Source: an uncultured Tolumonas sp. (GTDB lineage Bacteria; Pseudomonadota; Gammaproteobacteria; Enterobacterales; Aeromonadaceae). Taken from it: a DNA stretch of 64,000 nt. Positions 9,787 to 19,671 of this stretch are shown here, piece by piece. The DNA lies in contig NZ_OY829944.1 of NCBI RefSeq assembly GCF_963556105.2, positions 626,501 through 690,500 of the forward strand, read 5' to 3'. Both the position numbers and the translations under genes were made by a program. Position 1 is the first letter of the stretch; each line of letters opens with the position of its first letter. Below the pieces are notes generated by a model. The model saw nothing but the letters and a program-made list of their open reading frames with translations, did not search any database and was not told the origin of the DNA.

Positions 9787-10806
9787 ATGCGGGTATTAGG
9801 CATCGAAACTTCGTGTGATGAAACCGGGATCGCGATCTTTGACGATCAACGCGGGATCCTCGCACATCAATTATACAGCCAGATTAAATTACATGCTGAC
9901 TATGGCGGGGTAGTGCCGGAATTGGCCAGCCGCGATCATATCCGCAAAACATTACCGTTGATTGAAGCGGCATTACAGCAGGCCGGTTGTCGATCCGAGG
10001 ATCTGGACGGGATCGCGTACACCGCGGGCCCAGGCTTAGTGGGGGCGTTACTGGTTGGTGCCACTATTGCTCGTTCACTGGCCATGGCCTGGGATAAACC
10101 GGCGATCCCGGTACATCACATGGAAGGGCATCTGTTAGCACCGATGTTGGAAGAACATACGCCCGAATTTCCTTTTGTCGCGTTGCTGGTTTCAGGTGGT
10201 CACACCTTGCTGGTGCGTGTAGACGGTATTGGTCAGTATCAGATCCTGGGTGAATCAGTCGATGACGCAGCGGGGGAAGCGTTTGATAAAACCGCTAAAT
10301 TGTTGGGGCTTGATTACCCTGGTGGCGCTGCGCTGTCTAAGTTGTCGGAACAAGGCGTTGCCGGGCGGTTTGTATTCCCGAGGCCGATGACGGATCGTCC
10401 GGGGTTGGATTTTAGTTTTTCCGGCTTAAAAACTTTTGCGGCCAATACAATCCGCAGTCAGGGTGATGATGAGCAAACCCGTGCTGATATCGCACATGCC
10501 TTTCAGTCGGCCGTGGTTGATACGTTGGCGATCAAGTGTAAACGGGCCTTGCAGGAAACCGGTCTGAAGCGCTTGGTGATTGCTGGTGGGGTCAGTGCCA
10601 ACAAGCAGTTACGCGCTGAATTGGCGGCAGTGATGAAAAAACTGGGTGGTGAAGTGTTTTATCCGCGCCCGGAATTTTGTACTGATAATGGCGCCATGAT
10701 CGCCTTTGCGGGTTTGCAACGCCTGAAAGCGGGGCATACCACCGGGCTTGAGATTGTGGTACAGCCACGCTGGAATCTGGAAACGTTAGCGCCGGTGACG
10801 CCGTAG
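9787..10806 (+). CDS. tsaD: tRNA N6-threonylcarbamoyladenosine transferase TsaD
   Basis: A 339-residue TsaD (formerly Gcp/YgjD; E. coli 337). With TsaB and TsaE it transfers the threonylcarbamoyl group to A37 of ANN-decoding tRNAs. The ASKHA-type N-terminus [20 protein letters not shown] and the metal-binding H111-x3-H115 motif (HHMEGH) are present. So are LLVSGGHT and the late SGGVSAN-like segment [17 protein letters not shown] lies nine bases before the ATG. It is divergent from rpsU, the conserved enterobacterial arrangement. Its last 21 bases overlap the end of convergent plsY. Confidence 0.97.
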   Translation: MRVLGIETSCDETGIAIFDDQRGILAHQLYSQIKLHADYGGVVPELASRDHIRKTLPLIEAALQQAGCRSEDLDGIAYTAGPGLVGALLVGATIARSLAMAWDKPAIPVHHMEGHLLAPMLEEHTPEFPFVALLVSGGHTLLVRVDGIGQYQILGESVDDAAGEAFDKTAKLLGLDYPGGAALSKLSEQGVAGRFVFPRPMTDRPGLDFSFSGLKTFAANTIRSQGDDEQTRADIAHAFQSAVVDTLAIKCKRALQETGLKRLVIAGGVSANKQLRAELAAVMKKLGGEVFYPRPEFCTDNGAMIAFAGLQRLKAGHTTGLEIVVQPRWNLETLAPVTP

Positions 10807-11397
10807 CGGGTTATTGGGCCAGATCTTGGGCTCGCGGCCATGCAACAAACGGCTGATATTCTCGTGATGACGCAGAATGATCAGGCAACAGAGCATGGCC
10901 ACGGGCAGGGTAAATTCAGGTTTCAGGCAGTAGGTATACAGCGGTGCTAATAACGCCGCAGCCAATGCCGCCAGTGATGAATAACCGGTGAGCAGCAAGA
11001 CCAGCAGCCAGGTCAAGATCATAAAGCTGCCCATATCCAACCCGAGTGGCATCAGGGCGCCAAGTGCGGTGGCGACACCTTTGCCGCCGCGGAAATGGAA
11101 ATACAGCGGGTACATATGCCCTAAACAGGCAGCGATACCGATAAAGCCGAGATAGACCGGTGGAATGCCGAAATACCAGGCCAGATAAACCGGCAGAGTG
11201 CCTTTTAGCATATCCAACAGAAACACGATCAAAGCGGCAATGCGGTTACCGGAGCGTAGTACATTCGTCGCGCCGGGGTTATGTGAGCCATAATCGCGGG
11301 GGTCGGGTAGGCCACAGCAACGGCTGATCAAGACGGCGTTACTGATTGATCCCAGCAAATAAGCCATGCCAGTCATGGCAAAAGCGAGAGCGAGCAT
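10786..11397 (-). CDS. plsY: Acyl-phosphate:glycerol-3-phosphate acyltransferase PlsY
   Basis: A 203-residue integral membrane acyltransferase (E. coli 205) that makes lysophosphatidate from acyl-phosphate and glycerol-3-phosphate. Family motifs are visible: [11 protein letters not shown] near the N-terminus, [11 protein letters not shown], the glycine-rich [14 protein letters not shown], and [10 protein letters not shown] near the end. Five hydrophobic segments alternate with these loops. The start is the ATG at 11397, with AGGAG seven bases upstream; the open frame to 11460 is longer than the family and has no supporting ribosome site. It is divergent from folB and convergent with tsaD, with overlapping 3' ends. 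Confidence 0.95.
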   Translation of the reverse strand: MLALAFAMTGMAYLLGSISNAVLISRCCGLPDPRDYGSHNPGATNVLRSGNRIAALIVFLLDMLKGTLPVYLAWYFGIPPVYLGFIGIAACLGHMYPLYFHFRGGKGVATALGALMPLGLDMGSFMILTWLLVLLLTGYSSLAALAAALLAPLYTYCLKPEFTLPVAMLCCLIILRHHENISRLLHGREPKIWPNNPLRRHRR

Positions 11398-11502
11398 GGA
11401 TCTCCTGCTATTGTTCGCGGACACTATTTTTCTATCGGCGCTGGCTGGAGTATGATCCACACCAGATATCCGCCATCCAGATTAGCAGAATTAGGTTAAA
11501 AC

Positions 11503-11853
11503 ATGGATAAAGTCTTTATCGATCATCTCGAAGTTTATTGCACTATTGGTGTGTATGAATGGGAAAAACAGATCACCCAAAAATTGGTGCTGGATCTGGA
11601 AATGGATTTTGATACCCAAGCCGCTGGTGAGCAGGACGATATGTCGCTGGCACTGGATTATGCAGCGGTGTCAAAACGCGTCACCGATATGATCAGTACC
11701 CGCCCGATTGGTTTGGTTGAAGCGGTAGCAGAACAGACGGCACAGTTGCTGTTGACCGAGTTCCCTATCCTGCGGGTGCGGGTGCGGGTAACGAAACCGG
11801 GGGCGGTGGTCAATGCCCGTGGTGTCGGGGTTGAGATCATTCGGGAGGCATAA
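11503..11853 (+). CDS. folB: Dihydroneopterin aldolase FolB
   Basis: A 116-residue FolB (E. coli 122) of folate biosynthesis, which converts dihydroneopterin to 6-hydroxymethyl-dihydropterin and glycolaldehyde. It begins with the characteristic DKVFIDHLEVYCTIGVYEWE; Tyr and Glu of this segment lie in the active site of the family. The C-terminal half has VRVRVTKPGAVVNARGVGVE. The stop codon overlaps the folK start by one base (TAATG), implying translational coupling of two successive pathway steps. The order plsY/folB divergent is shared with E. coli. Confidence 0.95.
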   Translation: MDKVFIDHLEVYCTIGVYEWEKQITQKLVLDLEMDFDTQAAGEQDDMSLALDYAAVSKRVTDMISTRPIGLVEAVAEQTAQLLLTEFPILRVRVRVTKPGAVVNARGVGVEIIREA

Positions 11854-12341
11854 TGGCCCGTATTTATATCGGTGTCGGTTCGAACATCGAACGGGAACAT
11901 TATCTACGTGCAGGCTGGCAAGCTTTGCAGCAGGTGTTCTCGGCATGCTGTTGTTCCACGGTGTATGAAAGCGATGCGGTCGGTTTTGACGGTGCCCCCT
12001 TTTATAATCTGGTGATTGCGGCGGAAACTGTGCATGGTGTGGCGGAAGTGGCGGCACAACTGCGGGCTATTGAATTTGCTCATGGTCGCCCGGCGGATGC
12101 GCGCAAATTTTCTGGCCGGACACTGGATCTGGATCTGCTGGCCTATGATGAGTTGGTGATCTCAACACCTGTGGAATTACCGCGCAGCGAGATCCTGCTT
12201 AATGCGTTTGTGTTGCGCCCGTTTGCTGAGTTGGCGCCACAATGGCGGCACCCTCTCGCAGAGATGACGCTGGCGCAGTTGTGGTCTGAGTATGATGCCG
12301 AGCGTCAACCATTACGCGCAGTCGAATTCGACTGGCGTTAA
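11853..12341 (+). CDS. folK: 2-amino-4-hydroxy-6-hydroxymethyldihydropteridine pyrophosphokinase FolK
   Basis: A 162-residue HPPK (E. coli FolK 159), which pyrophosphorylates the FolB product for dihydropteroate synthesis. The start RIYIGVGSNIE and the signature GRTLDLDLLAYD are diagnostic; the two Asp residues of DLDL coordinate magnesium in this family. PRSEILLNAFVLRPFAELAP completes the C-terminal signature. A GGGAGG inside the folB end serves as ribosome site for the overlapping ATG. Although a folK usually pairs with panBC or pcnB, here it is fused into an operon with folB, giving two consecutive folate steps together. Confidence 0.95.
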   Translation: MARIYIGVGSNIEREHYLRAGWQALQQVFSACCCSTVYESDAVGFDGAPFYNLVIAAETVHGVAEVAAQLRAIEFAHGRPADARKFSGRTLDLDLLAYDELVISTPVELPRSEILLNAFVLRPFAELAPQWRHPLAEMTLAQLWSEYDAERQPLRAVEFDWR

Positions 12342-12344
12342 ATT

Positions 12345-13577
12345 TTAGATATCGTTCCAGCGACAATGAACGTCGCGGATCGCAAAAATACGGCGGCGAC
12401 TGAGTTGTTGCCGTATGGCTTCCCCTGTGTAACCTGCTTCAACAATCGGTCTGACCACGATGGCGGCGGCAGCATCATAGGCTTCCTGCACATAATCAGG
12501 TTGCAAATATTCCCGCTCAGCAAAACCAAGACGACCGTGAAAATCGGCCTGACAGCAGAGTAATAGCTGTGATAAGCGCTCAGGTTTACGCCAGACATCC
12601 AATCGATCGAACAGTTTCAGCATGGTTGCCGGACGCAGTTGTAATGCGGTATGTACCAGCGAATGTAACTCACTGACCAGCAGCGCCAGATCGCGGCAAT
12701 CATTGGGTACTCTCAAGCGCTGACACAGGTTGCGGATCAAGGGCAAACCACGATCGCCATGCCCATGATGGCTGGGTAAAACATGTTCAGGTGTTTGAGC
12801 CTTGCCTAAATCATGGCACAGAGTAGCAAAACGTACTGCCAACAAATCACTGCGCTGACTGGCTTCGCGCAGTGCCATCATGACATGAATACCGGTATCT
12901 ACTTCTGGGTGCCAGTCCGGGCGTGCCGGTACGCCAAACAGAGCTTCCACTTCCGGCAATAACACGCTTAACGCCTCGCAATCATGCAGGATCTCAAAAA
13001 AGATCTGCGGATTGCGATTGGTTAACACTTTTTCCAGTTCTTTCCACACGCGCTCGGGCGTCAGATGGTTTAACTCACCGCTACGACTGAGCTGGCGCAT
13101 GAGTGCCAGTGTTTCTGGCGCAATGGAAAAACCCAGATGATGAAAGCGTGCAGCAAAACGAGCGACGCGTAACACGCGCAGCGGATCTTCACTAAAAGCC
13201 GGCGAGATATGACGTAAAACACGATCATTCAGATCGTTGATACCACCATAAGGATCGTAGAGTTGACCTGCTTGATCTTGTGCAATGGCGTTGATGGTCA
13301 GATCCCGGCGCAGCAGATCTTGCTCGAGTGTGACATCAGGTGCTGCGTAACAGGCAAAACCGGTGTAGCCTTGGCCTTGTTTGCGTTCAATACGTGCCAG
13401 TGCATACTCTTCTTTGGTCTGGGGATGCAAAAATACGGGAAAATCGCGACCAACAGGCTGGTAGCCCAAATCCAATAATGTCTGAGCTTCACTACCAACC
13501 ACGACATAATCCCGCTCTGTGACCGGCAATCCCAGCAGATTGTCACGTACCGCACCACCAACCAGATATATTTGCAC
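12345..13577 (-). CDS. cca: Multifunctional CCA tRNA nucleotidyltransferase (with HD domain)
   Basis: A 410-residue class II CCA-adding enzyme (E. coli 412) that builds and repairs tRNA 3' CCA ends. It starts with GTG at 13577 (GAGGAG eight bases upstream), giving [37 protein letters not shown] and the HD-domain motif [13 protein letters not shown] follow; the HD domain gives phosphohydrolase activity in the E. coli enzyme. The DxD metal-binding pair of the polymerase-beta fold reads E21-R-D23, because codon 21 is GAG, whereas E. coli has D21. The gene is convergent with folK (3-base gap) and divergent from exeA. Confidence 0.95.
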   Translation of the reverse strand: MQIYLVGGAVRDNLLGLPVTERDYVVVGSEAQTLLDLGYQPVGRDFPVFLHPQTKEEYALARIERKQGQGYTGFACYAAPDVTLEQDLLRRDLTINAIAQDQAGQLYDPYGGINDLNDRVLRHISPAFSEDPLRVLRVARFAARFHHLGFSIAPETLALMRQLSRSGELNHLTPERVWKELEKVLTNRNPQIFFEILHDCEALSVLLPEVEALFGVPARPDWHPEVDTGIHVMMALREASQRSDLLAVRFATLCHDLGKAQTPEHVLPSHHGHGDRGLPLIRNLCQRLRVPNDCRDLALLVSELHSLVHTALQLRPATMLKLFDRLDVWRKPERLSQLLLCCQADFHGRLGFAEREYLQPDYVQEAYDAAAAIVVRPIVEAGYTGEAIRQQLSRRRIFAIRDVHCRWNDI

Positions 13578-13619
13578 CCGTATTTCTCCTCTATTTTCAC
13601 TGCCCGATTATAGCCTGCT

Positions 13620-13648
13620 TTGACTTCATCCGTGCTGCGGATTACTCT
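13620..13648 (+). promoter_or_regulatory. Candidate promoter of exeA-exeB
   Basis: TTGACT (13620-13625), a 17-base spacer, TACTCT (13643-13648), 30 bases before the exeA ATG. The -35 is good and the -10 is poor. Confidence 0.35.
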
Positions 13649-13677
13649 GCGACGAGTACTTACAGGATCAGCTGATT

Positions 13678-15324
13678 ATGTATAAAGCCTTTTTTAGTCT
13701 GACGGAAAATCCGTTTTCGATATCGCCGAATCCTAAATACCTCTATATGAGTGATCGCCATACCGAAGCGTTGACACATTTAGTCTACGGTTTACGCGAT
13801 GGTGGTGGATTTGTATTACTGACTGGTGAAGTCGGTACCGGGAAAACCACCGTATCACGCTGTTTACGGCAGCAATTGCCAGAAGACACTGATCTGGCAT
13901 TTATTCTAAACCCCTCGTTATCGACTGAAGAGCTACTGGCTTCTATCTGTGACGCTTTCCAGCTCACTTATTCACAGCCCGCCACATTAAAAACACTGTT
14001 TGATGTTTTGCATCAGTTTCTCTTACAAAATCATCAGACTGGGCGACGGACGCTGCTGGTGATTGATGAAGCGCAGCATCTGATGCCGGACGTGCTGGAG
14101 CAATTACGCTTATTAACCAATTTGGAAACTGATGATGCCAAATTGCTGCAGATCGTGCTGATAGGTCAGCCGGAACTGCAACAACTGTTACGGCAACCGT
14201 TATTACGACAATTAGCACAGCGGATCACGGCCCGTTATCACCTGTTACCGTTAGATCTGAATGACGTTGATTCGTATGTCCGTTTTCGTCTGCAGGTTGC
14301 CGGCTGTCTGCAACCGATATTTACGCCATCAGCGATCAGAGCGTTACACCGCTTAAGTGGCGGTATCCCGCGCGTGATCAATTTGATCTGTGAACGCGCT
14401 TTACTGGGTGCCTATGCCGCCGGGCGCGAGCGGATCAATGATAAGTTACTGGCACAGGCGGCCTATGAAGCAACGGGTGTTCGTGACGAAGGCAGTACCG
14501 GCGCGGTATTGGCGTTTTCACTGGCGGGAATGTTGATGTTGGCCGCTGGTTGGTTTAGTTGGCAGCAGTGGGGTTTTTTACCCAAACACCCGGTGAAAAA
14601 AGTAACGGTGCAAGTCGCTTTACCGCCAGATGCCAAATTGGTGAAACGCTTCGATCAAGCTATTGCTGAAGCCAGTTATGAAGATCAGGCCGTTCAACAG
14701 TTATATCGGGTCTGGGGTTTTGAAACCGCGATTGACGAGGCGCGTTGTGATAACGCACAACGGGCTCGATTAGGCTGTGTGCAAGGCCAGGCCTCTCTCG
14801 ATGACATTATTAAGTTGAATTATCCGGTTGTTGCTCGTTTGACGGGAAAACAGGGGCAGGACTTTTATGCTGTGGTGTTGCATGTTGCCGATGGTCAGGC
14901 TGATGTAATACTAGGCAGCGATCGTTGGCAAGTATCACAAGAATGGCTCAGTAAGGTGTGGGGGCACGACTACACCGCATTTTGGCGCTTGCCGGAAAGC
15001 AATAGTAAAGTCATTTCAAAACGCAGTGGCCCTGCGGATGTATTGTGGCTGGAAACCTTGGTGAGTCAGGCATTGCATCAACCACCGCGGAATAAATTAT
15101 CGCGCTTTGACACACAACTAACTACTAAGGTACGCCAGTTCCAGAAACAGGAAGGGCTGATGGCTGATGGGGTTGCCGGTGAGCAAACACTGTTACGGCT
15201 GGTGGTGCGTAGTCGTGAAGCGGTACCACGTCTGAATGGCCGCATACCGGCTCAGCAAACAGTAAATAACACGAGCGATAGTGCAGAAACAGATAGTGCA
15301 GAAACTGAAGGAGGAGCAAGCTAA
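13678..15324 (+). CDS. exeA: Type II secretion ATPase ExeA (GspA), peptidoglycan-binding
   Basis: A 548-residue inner-membrane ATPase, about the length of Aeromonas ExeA. With ExeB it helps insert and multimerise the secretin ExeD through the peptidoglycan layer. In order: an AAA+ domain with Walker A GEVGTGKT (50-57) and Walker B LLVIDEAQ (126-133); a transmembrane helix at about 275-294 (VLAFSLAGMLMLAAGWFSW); a periplasmic part; and a C-terminal peptidoglycan-binding repeat at about 470-510 (TKVRQFQKQEGLMADGVAGE). The tail has a short repeat, DSAETDSAETEGG. It ends in TAATG, overlapping exeB by one base. MshM-like or DamX-like ATPases share the AAA domain, but the exeB partner decides the call. 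Confidence 0.93.
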   Translation: MYKAFFSLTENPFSISPNPKYLYMSDRHTEALTHLVYGLRDGGGFVLLTGEVGTGKTTVSRCLRQQLPEDTDLAFILNPSLSTEELLASICDAFQLTYSQPATLKTLFDVLHQFLLQNHQTGRRTLLVIDEAQHLMPDVLEQLRLLTNLETDDAKLLQIVLIGQPELQQLLRQPLLRQLAQRITARYHLLPLDLNDVDSYVRFRLQVAGCLQPIFTPSAIRALHRLSGGIPRVINLICERALLGAYAAGRERINDKLLAQAAYEATGVRDEGSTGAVLAFSLAGMLMLAAGWFSWQQWGFLPKHPVKKVTVQVALPPDAKLVKRFDQAIAEASYEDQAVQQLYRVWGFETAIDEARCDNAQRARLGCVQGQASLDDIIKLNYPVVARLTGKQGQDFYAVVLHVADGQADVILGSDRWQVSQEWLSKVWGHDYTAFWRLPESNSKVISKRSGPADVLWLETLVSQALHQPPRNKLSRFDTQLTTKVRQFQKQEGLMADGVAGEQTLLRLVVRSREAVPRLNGRIPAQQTVNNTSDSAETDSAETEGGAS

Positions 15325-16034
15325 TGTCATTATTAACCTCCGCTTCCCGCCAGGCAAAACGCGTAGAGCAAGCACATTTTTTCATGCCGGAACGCCTTTC
15401 CGGTGAACCGGGTCGTCGGGGGCTTTGGCTTGCTTGGTTGCTTGGTTTGCCGGTCTGTCTCGCGCTCGGTGCGGCGACAAATTATGGTTGGCATCTGTTG
15501 CATAACGATCCGGTGGTACAAAAAATTGAAGTGCCACATGTGACGGAATTGCCTTATAAGCCCGCAGAGCAAAATTATGAATTTGCTACCGAGCCATTGC
15601 CAGAAGAAATAACACCAGAGCCAAATCTGGCGATGGATCCGACCACGGCTGAACCACCTAGTGCCAAATCAGCAGAACCAGTCGCAGAGGTTGATTCGAA
15701 GAGTACGTTGGAAAAACGTTTTATGCAGGCTGTTAATGACACGGCACAGTCTTCTGCGCCTGTTACTGCAACGGCTCCTGAATCAGAAGCAACCCCATTA
15801 GCGGCATTACCCGCCCGGATCAGCCAGCAGGTTGCCGCCATGAAATATGGTGCGCATGTTTATTCTTCTGTGCCGGTAAATCGCACCATCAACATTAATG
15901 GCCGGGATTATCATGAAGGGGATGAAGTAGTCAGTGGTGTGGTTTTACTGCGAATTGAAGCGAATGCCAGTATTTTTCGTGTTGGCTCGCAAAGTTTCAG
16001 TTTAAATGCACTGACCGACTGGCGGGGCTATTGA
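15324..16034 (+). CDS. exeB: Type II secretion protein ExeB (GspB)
   Basis: A 236-residue bitopic inner-membrane protein, partner of ExeA. One transmembrane helix at about 33-55 (GLWLAWLLGLPVCLALGA) is followed by a long, proline- and glutamate-rich periplasmic linker, as in TonB-like spanning proteins. The globular GspB C-terminal domain starts near ARISQQVAAMKYGAHVY and includes NINGRDYHEGDEV and the ending LTDWRGY. The protein links the ATPase to the outer-membrane secretin. Translation is probably coupled to exeA (TAATG, with GGAGGAGC upstream). The remaining exeC-N genes are not in this window, as in Aeromonas where exeAB is a separate operon. Confidence 0.92.
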   Translation: MSLLTSASRQAKRVEQAHFFMPERLSGEPGRRGLWLAWLLGLPVCLALGAATNYGWHLLHNDPVVQKIEVPHVTELPYKPAEQNYEFATEPLPEEITPEPNLAMDPTTAEPPSAKSAEPVAEVDSKSTLEKRFMQAVNDTAQSSAPVTATAPESEATPLAALPARISQQVAAMKYGAHVYSSVPVNRTININGRDYHEGDEVVSGVVLLRIEANASIFRVGSQSFSLNALTDWRGY

Positions 16035-16128
16035 AAGCATGATCTGACCGGTGCACTATAACTGATTGAGTTAAAAGCTAAACCAGCTGTTGGCGGATAA
16101 TTTATAAAAAAGACCGGAGAGGCCCCGC

Positions 16129-17649
16129 ATGAGCAATGAAGTGGAATTGAAGTTTCTGGTCACTGAAGATGTCTTTTCACATCTGGAACTGGTGCTGAAT
16201 TCACTTAAAGTTACTGAACGGCAGGATCAGCAATTAGAAAATATCTATTTTGATACGCCGGAACAAGCGTTACGCGGGCTTGATTGCGGTTTGCGGATCC
16301 GATCCTTTCGTGGCCTGCATGAACAGACGATAAAAATGGCGGGTCAAGCGATAGGTGGTTTACATCAGCGGCCGGAATATACGTTACCTTGTAATGATAA
16401 TTGGCCTGATCTGCATGCTTTTCCTGCCTCAATCTGGCCTGCAGACACGAATGTTGGCTTGCTCCAGCAATCCCTGATGACCTTATTTCAGACCAATTTT
16501 CATCGTAGAACCTGGAAAGTGGCCTTAGCCGATGATTCGTTGATTGAAGTCGCGTATGACATCGGTTTTATTGACGCCAATGGTCAGCAGGAAGCCATTA
16601 ATGAAGTTGAACTGGAAATTATTTCCGGTTCAGTTGAGCATTTATTTGCGCTGGCTAAATTGTTAGTGACGCGACCTGGTTGGCAGTTGGGGTGTGCTTC
16701 CAAAGCGCAGCGTGGTTATCGGCTGGCGGGTTTAAGTGCAGAGCCTGATGTTCGGCGAATGGGCTTCGTGCCGGTCACACCAGAACAAACGGTGGAGCAG
16801 GGCTTGATCACCGCTTTAGAGTTTTCGCTGCGACATTGGCAATTTCACGAACAACTTTATATGCAGCAGCCTTCGATTGGCGCGTTGTTGCAACTACGTA
16901 GTGCGGCTTCATTGATCTTACATACTCGGTTGTTATATACCGAAGTTTACGCTGCATTAACCCCAATCGACTGGGAAGATGATCTACAGTGGCTGATAGA
17001 ACAATTATCTTGGCTCGATGAAGCGTTGGTATTACAACGCATGCAATTTGAATATCGACAGATGTTAAAAGATGCACCGTGTCAGCATGAGCTCACCAGT
17101 GAAATTGCACGTCATGAACAACTATTACCAACCATTGAGCAGACGCAAGGGTTGTTTCTATCCGTGAGGTATTGTCAGACATTATTAAAATTATCTGCGT
17201 GGTTAGCATTATATAAAGTTGAAAAACCAGATACACCGGGATTAACGCAACCGATTCATTCGCTCGCCGTTTTGTCTTTGGAAAATAGCTGGCAGGAATT
17301 ATTGTCACTTTCCAAGCTGGGCGACGCTTTAGATCATGAGAGTTATCAGCGATTACGTGAAATGCTGCGTCATAACCTGCAGGTAGGCGTGTGTTTTGCG
17401 GCGCTGTTTGACAGTGAACGCCAGCAAGGTTTTCGTTTACCTTGGTTAAATATGCTGGGGCGCTTGTCAGATCTGGAACATATCGAATGGATTTTTGGTG
17501 CCGCGAATTGCATGGCTTGCCCGCATCAGCAGGAATTAAACAGCTGGTTACAACGGGAACTAAAACCGCGTTTGATCGAGTTGGATCAGATCCGTCAGCG
17601 CGGGATCGGTATGCAGCCGTACTGGGAACTTGGCGAGCGCAGTGACTAA
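16129..17649 (+). CDS. ygiF: CYTH-domain inorganic triphosphatase (YgiF-like), probable CHAD C-terminus
   Basis: A 506-residue protein with an N-terminal CYTH domain (about 1-200) carrying the signature E4-x-E6-x-K8 (EVELKF). Further family strands include LRIRSF and NEVELEIISGS, and basic residues line the tunnel. E. coli YgiF hydrolyses inorganic triphosphate and is 433 residues. The remaining 300 residues are helical and His/Arg-containing, consistent with a divergent CHAD domain, a polyphosphate-binding fold. GGAGAGG lies eight bases before the ATG. The gene is downstream of exeB but has its own 94-bp leader, and it is convergent with rho across a shared terminator. Confidence 0.82.
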   Translation: MSNEVELKFLVTEDVFSHLELVLNSLKVTERQDQQLENIYFDTPEQALRGLDCGLRIRSFRGLHEQTIKMAGQAIGGLHQRPEYTLPCNDNWPDLHAFPASIWPADTNVGLLQQSLMTLFQTNFHRRTWKVALADDSLIEVAYDIGFIDANGQQEAINEVELEIISGSVEHLFALAKLLVTRPGWQLGCASKAQRGYRLAGLSAEPDVRRMGFVPVTPEQTVEQGLITALEFSLRHWQFHEQLYMQQPSIGALLQLRSAASLILHTRLLYTEVYAALTPIDWEDDLQWLIEQLSWLDEALVLQRMQFEYRQMLKDAPCQHELTSEIARHEQLLPTIEQTQGLFLSVRYCQTLLKLSAWLALYKVEKPDTPGLTQPIHSLAVLSLENSWQELLSLSKLGDALDHESYQRLREMLRHNLQVGVCFAALFDSERQQGFRLPWLNMLGRLSDLEHIEWIFGAANCMACPHQQELNSWLQRELKPRLIELDQIRQRGIGMQPYWELGERSD

Positions 17650-17677
17650 ACGGAAATGATGAGCTGGTGAAAAAACG

Positions 17678-17704
17678 AAGGGACAGCATGAGCTGTCCCT
17701 TTAT
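17678..17704. terminator. Bidirectional terminator between ygiF and rho
   Basis: Perfect 10-bp stem (17678-17687 with 17692-17701), loop ATGA. On the minus side it is followed by CGTTTTTT; the plus side has only a short T-rich tail. Confidence 0.8.
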
Positions 17705-17722
17705 GTTAATCATAACCCCAGA

Positions 17723-18988
17723 TTATTTCTGTTGACGCTTCATCGCTTCAAAGAATTCATCATTGGTTTTGGTCATCGACAATTTGTCGATCATGAATTC
17801 CATCGCGTCGATTTCGCCCATTGGGTGAACGAATTTACGCAGGATCCACATTTTCTGCAGTTCATCTTGCGCTGTCAGCAACTCTTCACGACGAGTACCA
17901 GAACGAGTGATATCAATTGCCGGGTAAACACGTTTCTCTGCGATCTTACGAGACAGATGCAGTTCCATGTTACCGGTGCCTTTGAACTCTTCGTAGATAA
18001 CTTCATCCATCTTCGAACCGGTATCAACCAACGCAGTGGCGATGATGGTCAATGAACCACCTTCTTCCACGTTACGAGCAGCACCAAAGAAGCGTTTTGG
18101 ACGATGCAGGGCATTGGCATCGACACCACCGGTCAGTACTTTACCGGATGATGGGATCACGGTGTTGTAAGCACGCGCCAGACGAGTGATCGAGTCGAGC
18201 AGGATCACCACGTCTTTTTTGTGTTCCACCAGACGTTTGGCTTTTTCGATAACCATCTCGGCCACTTGTACGTGACGGGTCGCAGGCTCATCGAAAGTCG
18301 AAGCAACGACTTCGCCTTTCACCATACGTTGCATTTCAGTAACTTCTTCCGGACGTTCGTCGATCAGCAGTACGATCAATTCACATTCCGGATGATTATT
18401 GGTAATACTCTGGGCAATGTTTTGCAGCAGAATGGTTTTACCGGCTTTTGGCGGTGCCACAATCAGACCACGCTGACCTTTGCCGATAGGTGAGGCTAAA
18501 TCAAGGATACGAGCAGTAATGTCTTCTGTTGAACCGTTACCACGTTCTAAACGCAGACGTTTAGTCGGATGCAGTGGGGTTAAGTTTTCAAACAGGATTT
18601 TATTACGCGCATTTTCCGGGCGGTCGTAGTTGACGGTATCAACTTTCAGCAATGCAAAATAACGTTCGCCTTCTTTTGGCGGACGAATTTTACCGGAAAT
18701 GGTGTCACCAGTACGTAAGTTGAAACGACGTACCTGACTTGGTGAAACATAAATATCGTCCGGACCTGCCAGATAAGAACTATCCGCGGAACGCAGGAAA
18801 CCAAAGCCATCCTGCAAAATTTCCAGCACGCCATCACCAAAGATGTCTTCCCCGCTTTTCGCGTGAGCTTTGAGAATGGCAAAAATGATATCTTTTTTGT
18901 GCAGACGGGCCAGATTTTCCAGGCCCATAGATTCGCCCAGATGTACCAGTTCAGAGACTGCGGTATTCTTTAGTTCAGTTAGATTCAT
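17723..18988 (-). CDS. rho: Transcription termination factor Rho
   Basis: A 421-residue hexameric RNA-dependent ATPase (E. coli 419). The N-terminal helical and cold-shock-like RNA-binding region begins [19 protein letters not shown] and includes [25 protein letters not shown]. The ATPase core has Walker A APPKAGKT, Walker [11 protein letters not shown], and the Q-loop and R-loop regions after [15 protein letters not shown]. No distinct Shine-Dalgarno is visible. trxA lies upstream on the same strand with a terminator and a 206-bp leader between them; E. coli rho has a long autoregulated leader in the same position. Confidence 0.98.
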   Translation of the reverse strand: MNLTELKNTAVSELVHLGESMGLENLARLHKKDIIFAILKAHAKSGEDIFGDGVLEILQDGFGFLRSADSSYLAGPDDIYVSPSQVRRFNLRTGDTISGKIRPPKEGERYFALLKVDTVNYDRPENARNKILFENLTPLHPTKRLRLERGNGSTEDITARILDLASPIGKGQRGLIVAPPKAGKTILLQNIAQSITNNHPECELIVLLIDERPEEVTEMQRMVKGEVVASTFDEPATRHVQVAEMVIEKAKRLVEHKKDVVILLDSITRLARAYNTVIPSSGKVLTGGVDANALHRPKRFFGAARNVEEGGSLTIIATALVDTGSKMDEVIYEEFKGTGNMELHLSRKIAEKRVYPAIDITRSGTRREELLTAQDELQKMWILRKFVHPMGEIDAMEFMIDKLSMTKTNDEFFEAMKRQQK

Positions 18989-19152
18989 AGAAGTGATGTA
19001 ATTTCGGGAATTGCATGGTTGGATTAATTGCTGGATAAAGCTGCTGGAGAGAGCGCATCAAGCGGGTACGAACAGCATGTTTTATCAAATTAGCATCAAT
19101 TTATCAGGGCGTCTAGCTATCTGCAGTGAGAAATGGATGAAAATCAGGCATT

Positions 19153-19184
19153 ATTAAAACTGAGGAGGCTTTAGGCCCCCTCAG
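19153..19184 (-). terminator. Intrinsic terminator of trxA
   Basis: 10-bp stem (19160-19169 with 19175-19184, one G-T pair), 5-base loop, then TTTTAATAA in the minus direction. It separates trxA from rho. Confidence 0.8.
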
Positions 19185-19194
19185 GTCGAGCAGA

Positions 19195-19521
19195 TTAGAT
19201 ATTTGCGTCCAGAAACTCTTTCAACTGAGTCTTAGACAGTGCGCCAACTTTAGTGGCAGCGACAGCACCGTTTTTGAACAGCAGCAGAGTTGGAATGCCG
19301 CGGATCCCAAATTTTGGTGGAGTACCAGAGTTCTGATCGATGTTCAGTTTGGCAACAGTCACTTTACCGGCGTATTCGCCAGCTACTTCGTCTAGGATTG
19401 GGGCAATCATTTTGCATGGACCACACCATTCAGCCCAAAAATCAACTAAAACAGGGGTAGCGGCGTTTACTACATCACTTTCGAAACTGGCATCGGTCAC
19501 GTGTACAATTTTGTCGCTCAT
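19195..19521 (-). CDS. trxA: Thioredoxin 1
   Basis: A 108-residue thioredoxin (E. coli 109), the cytoplasmic disulfide reductant. The active site is W-C33-G-P-C36-K, and the cis-proline segment [11 protein letters not shown] follows. The buried Asp ([10 protein letters not shown]) is conserved. GGAG lies eight bases before the ATG. It is divergent from rhlB and upstream of rho. The rho-trxA-rhlB-gppA neighbourhood is the same as in E. coli. Confidence 0.97.
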   Translation of the reverse strand: MSDKIVHVTDASFESDVVNAATPVLVDFWAEWCGPCKMIAPILDEVAGEYAGKVTVAKLNIDQNSGTPPKFGIRGIPTLLLFKNGAVAATKVGALSKTQLKEFLDANI

Positions 19522-19671
19522 TTTTTACTCCACATTTGCAATTCGTTTACTGTATCAATATAGGGGTACGAAGATGCAAATTAAAGGGATCAAGAAATAA
19601 AAGCCAAACAGTTACCTTAATTAATAGATACTGTTTATTATTGCAAACCTAATTTAATAAGCATGTTGCCC

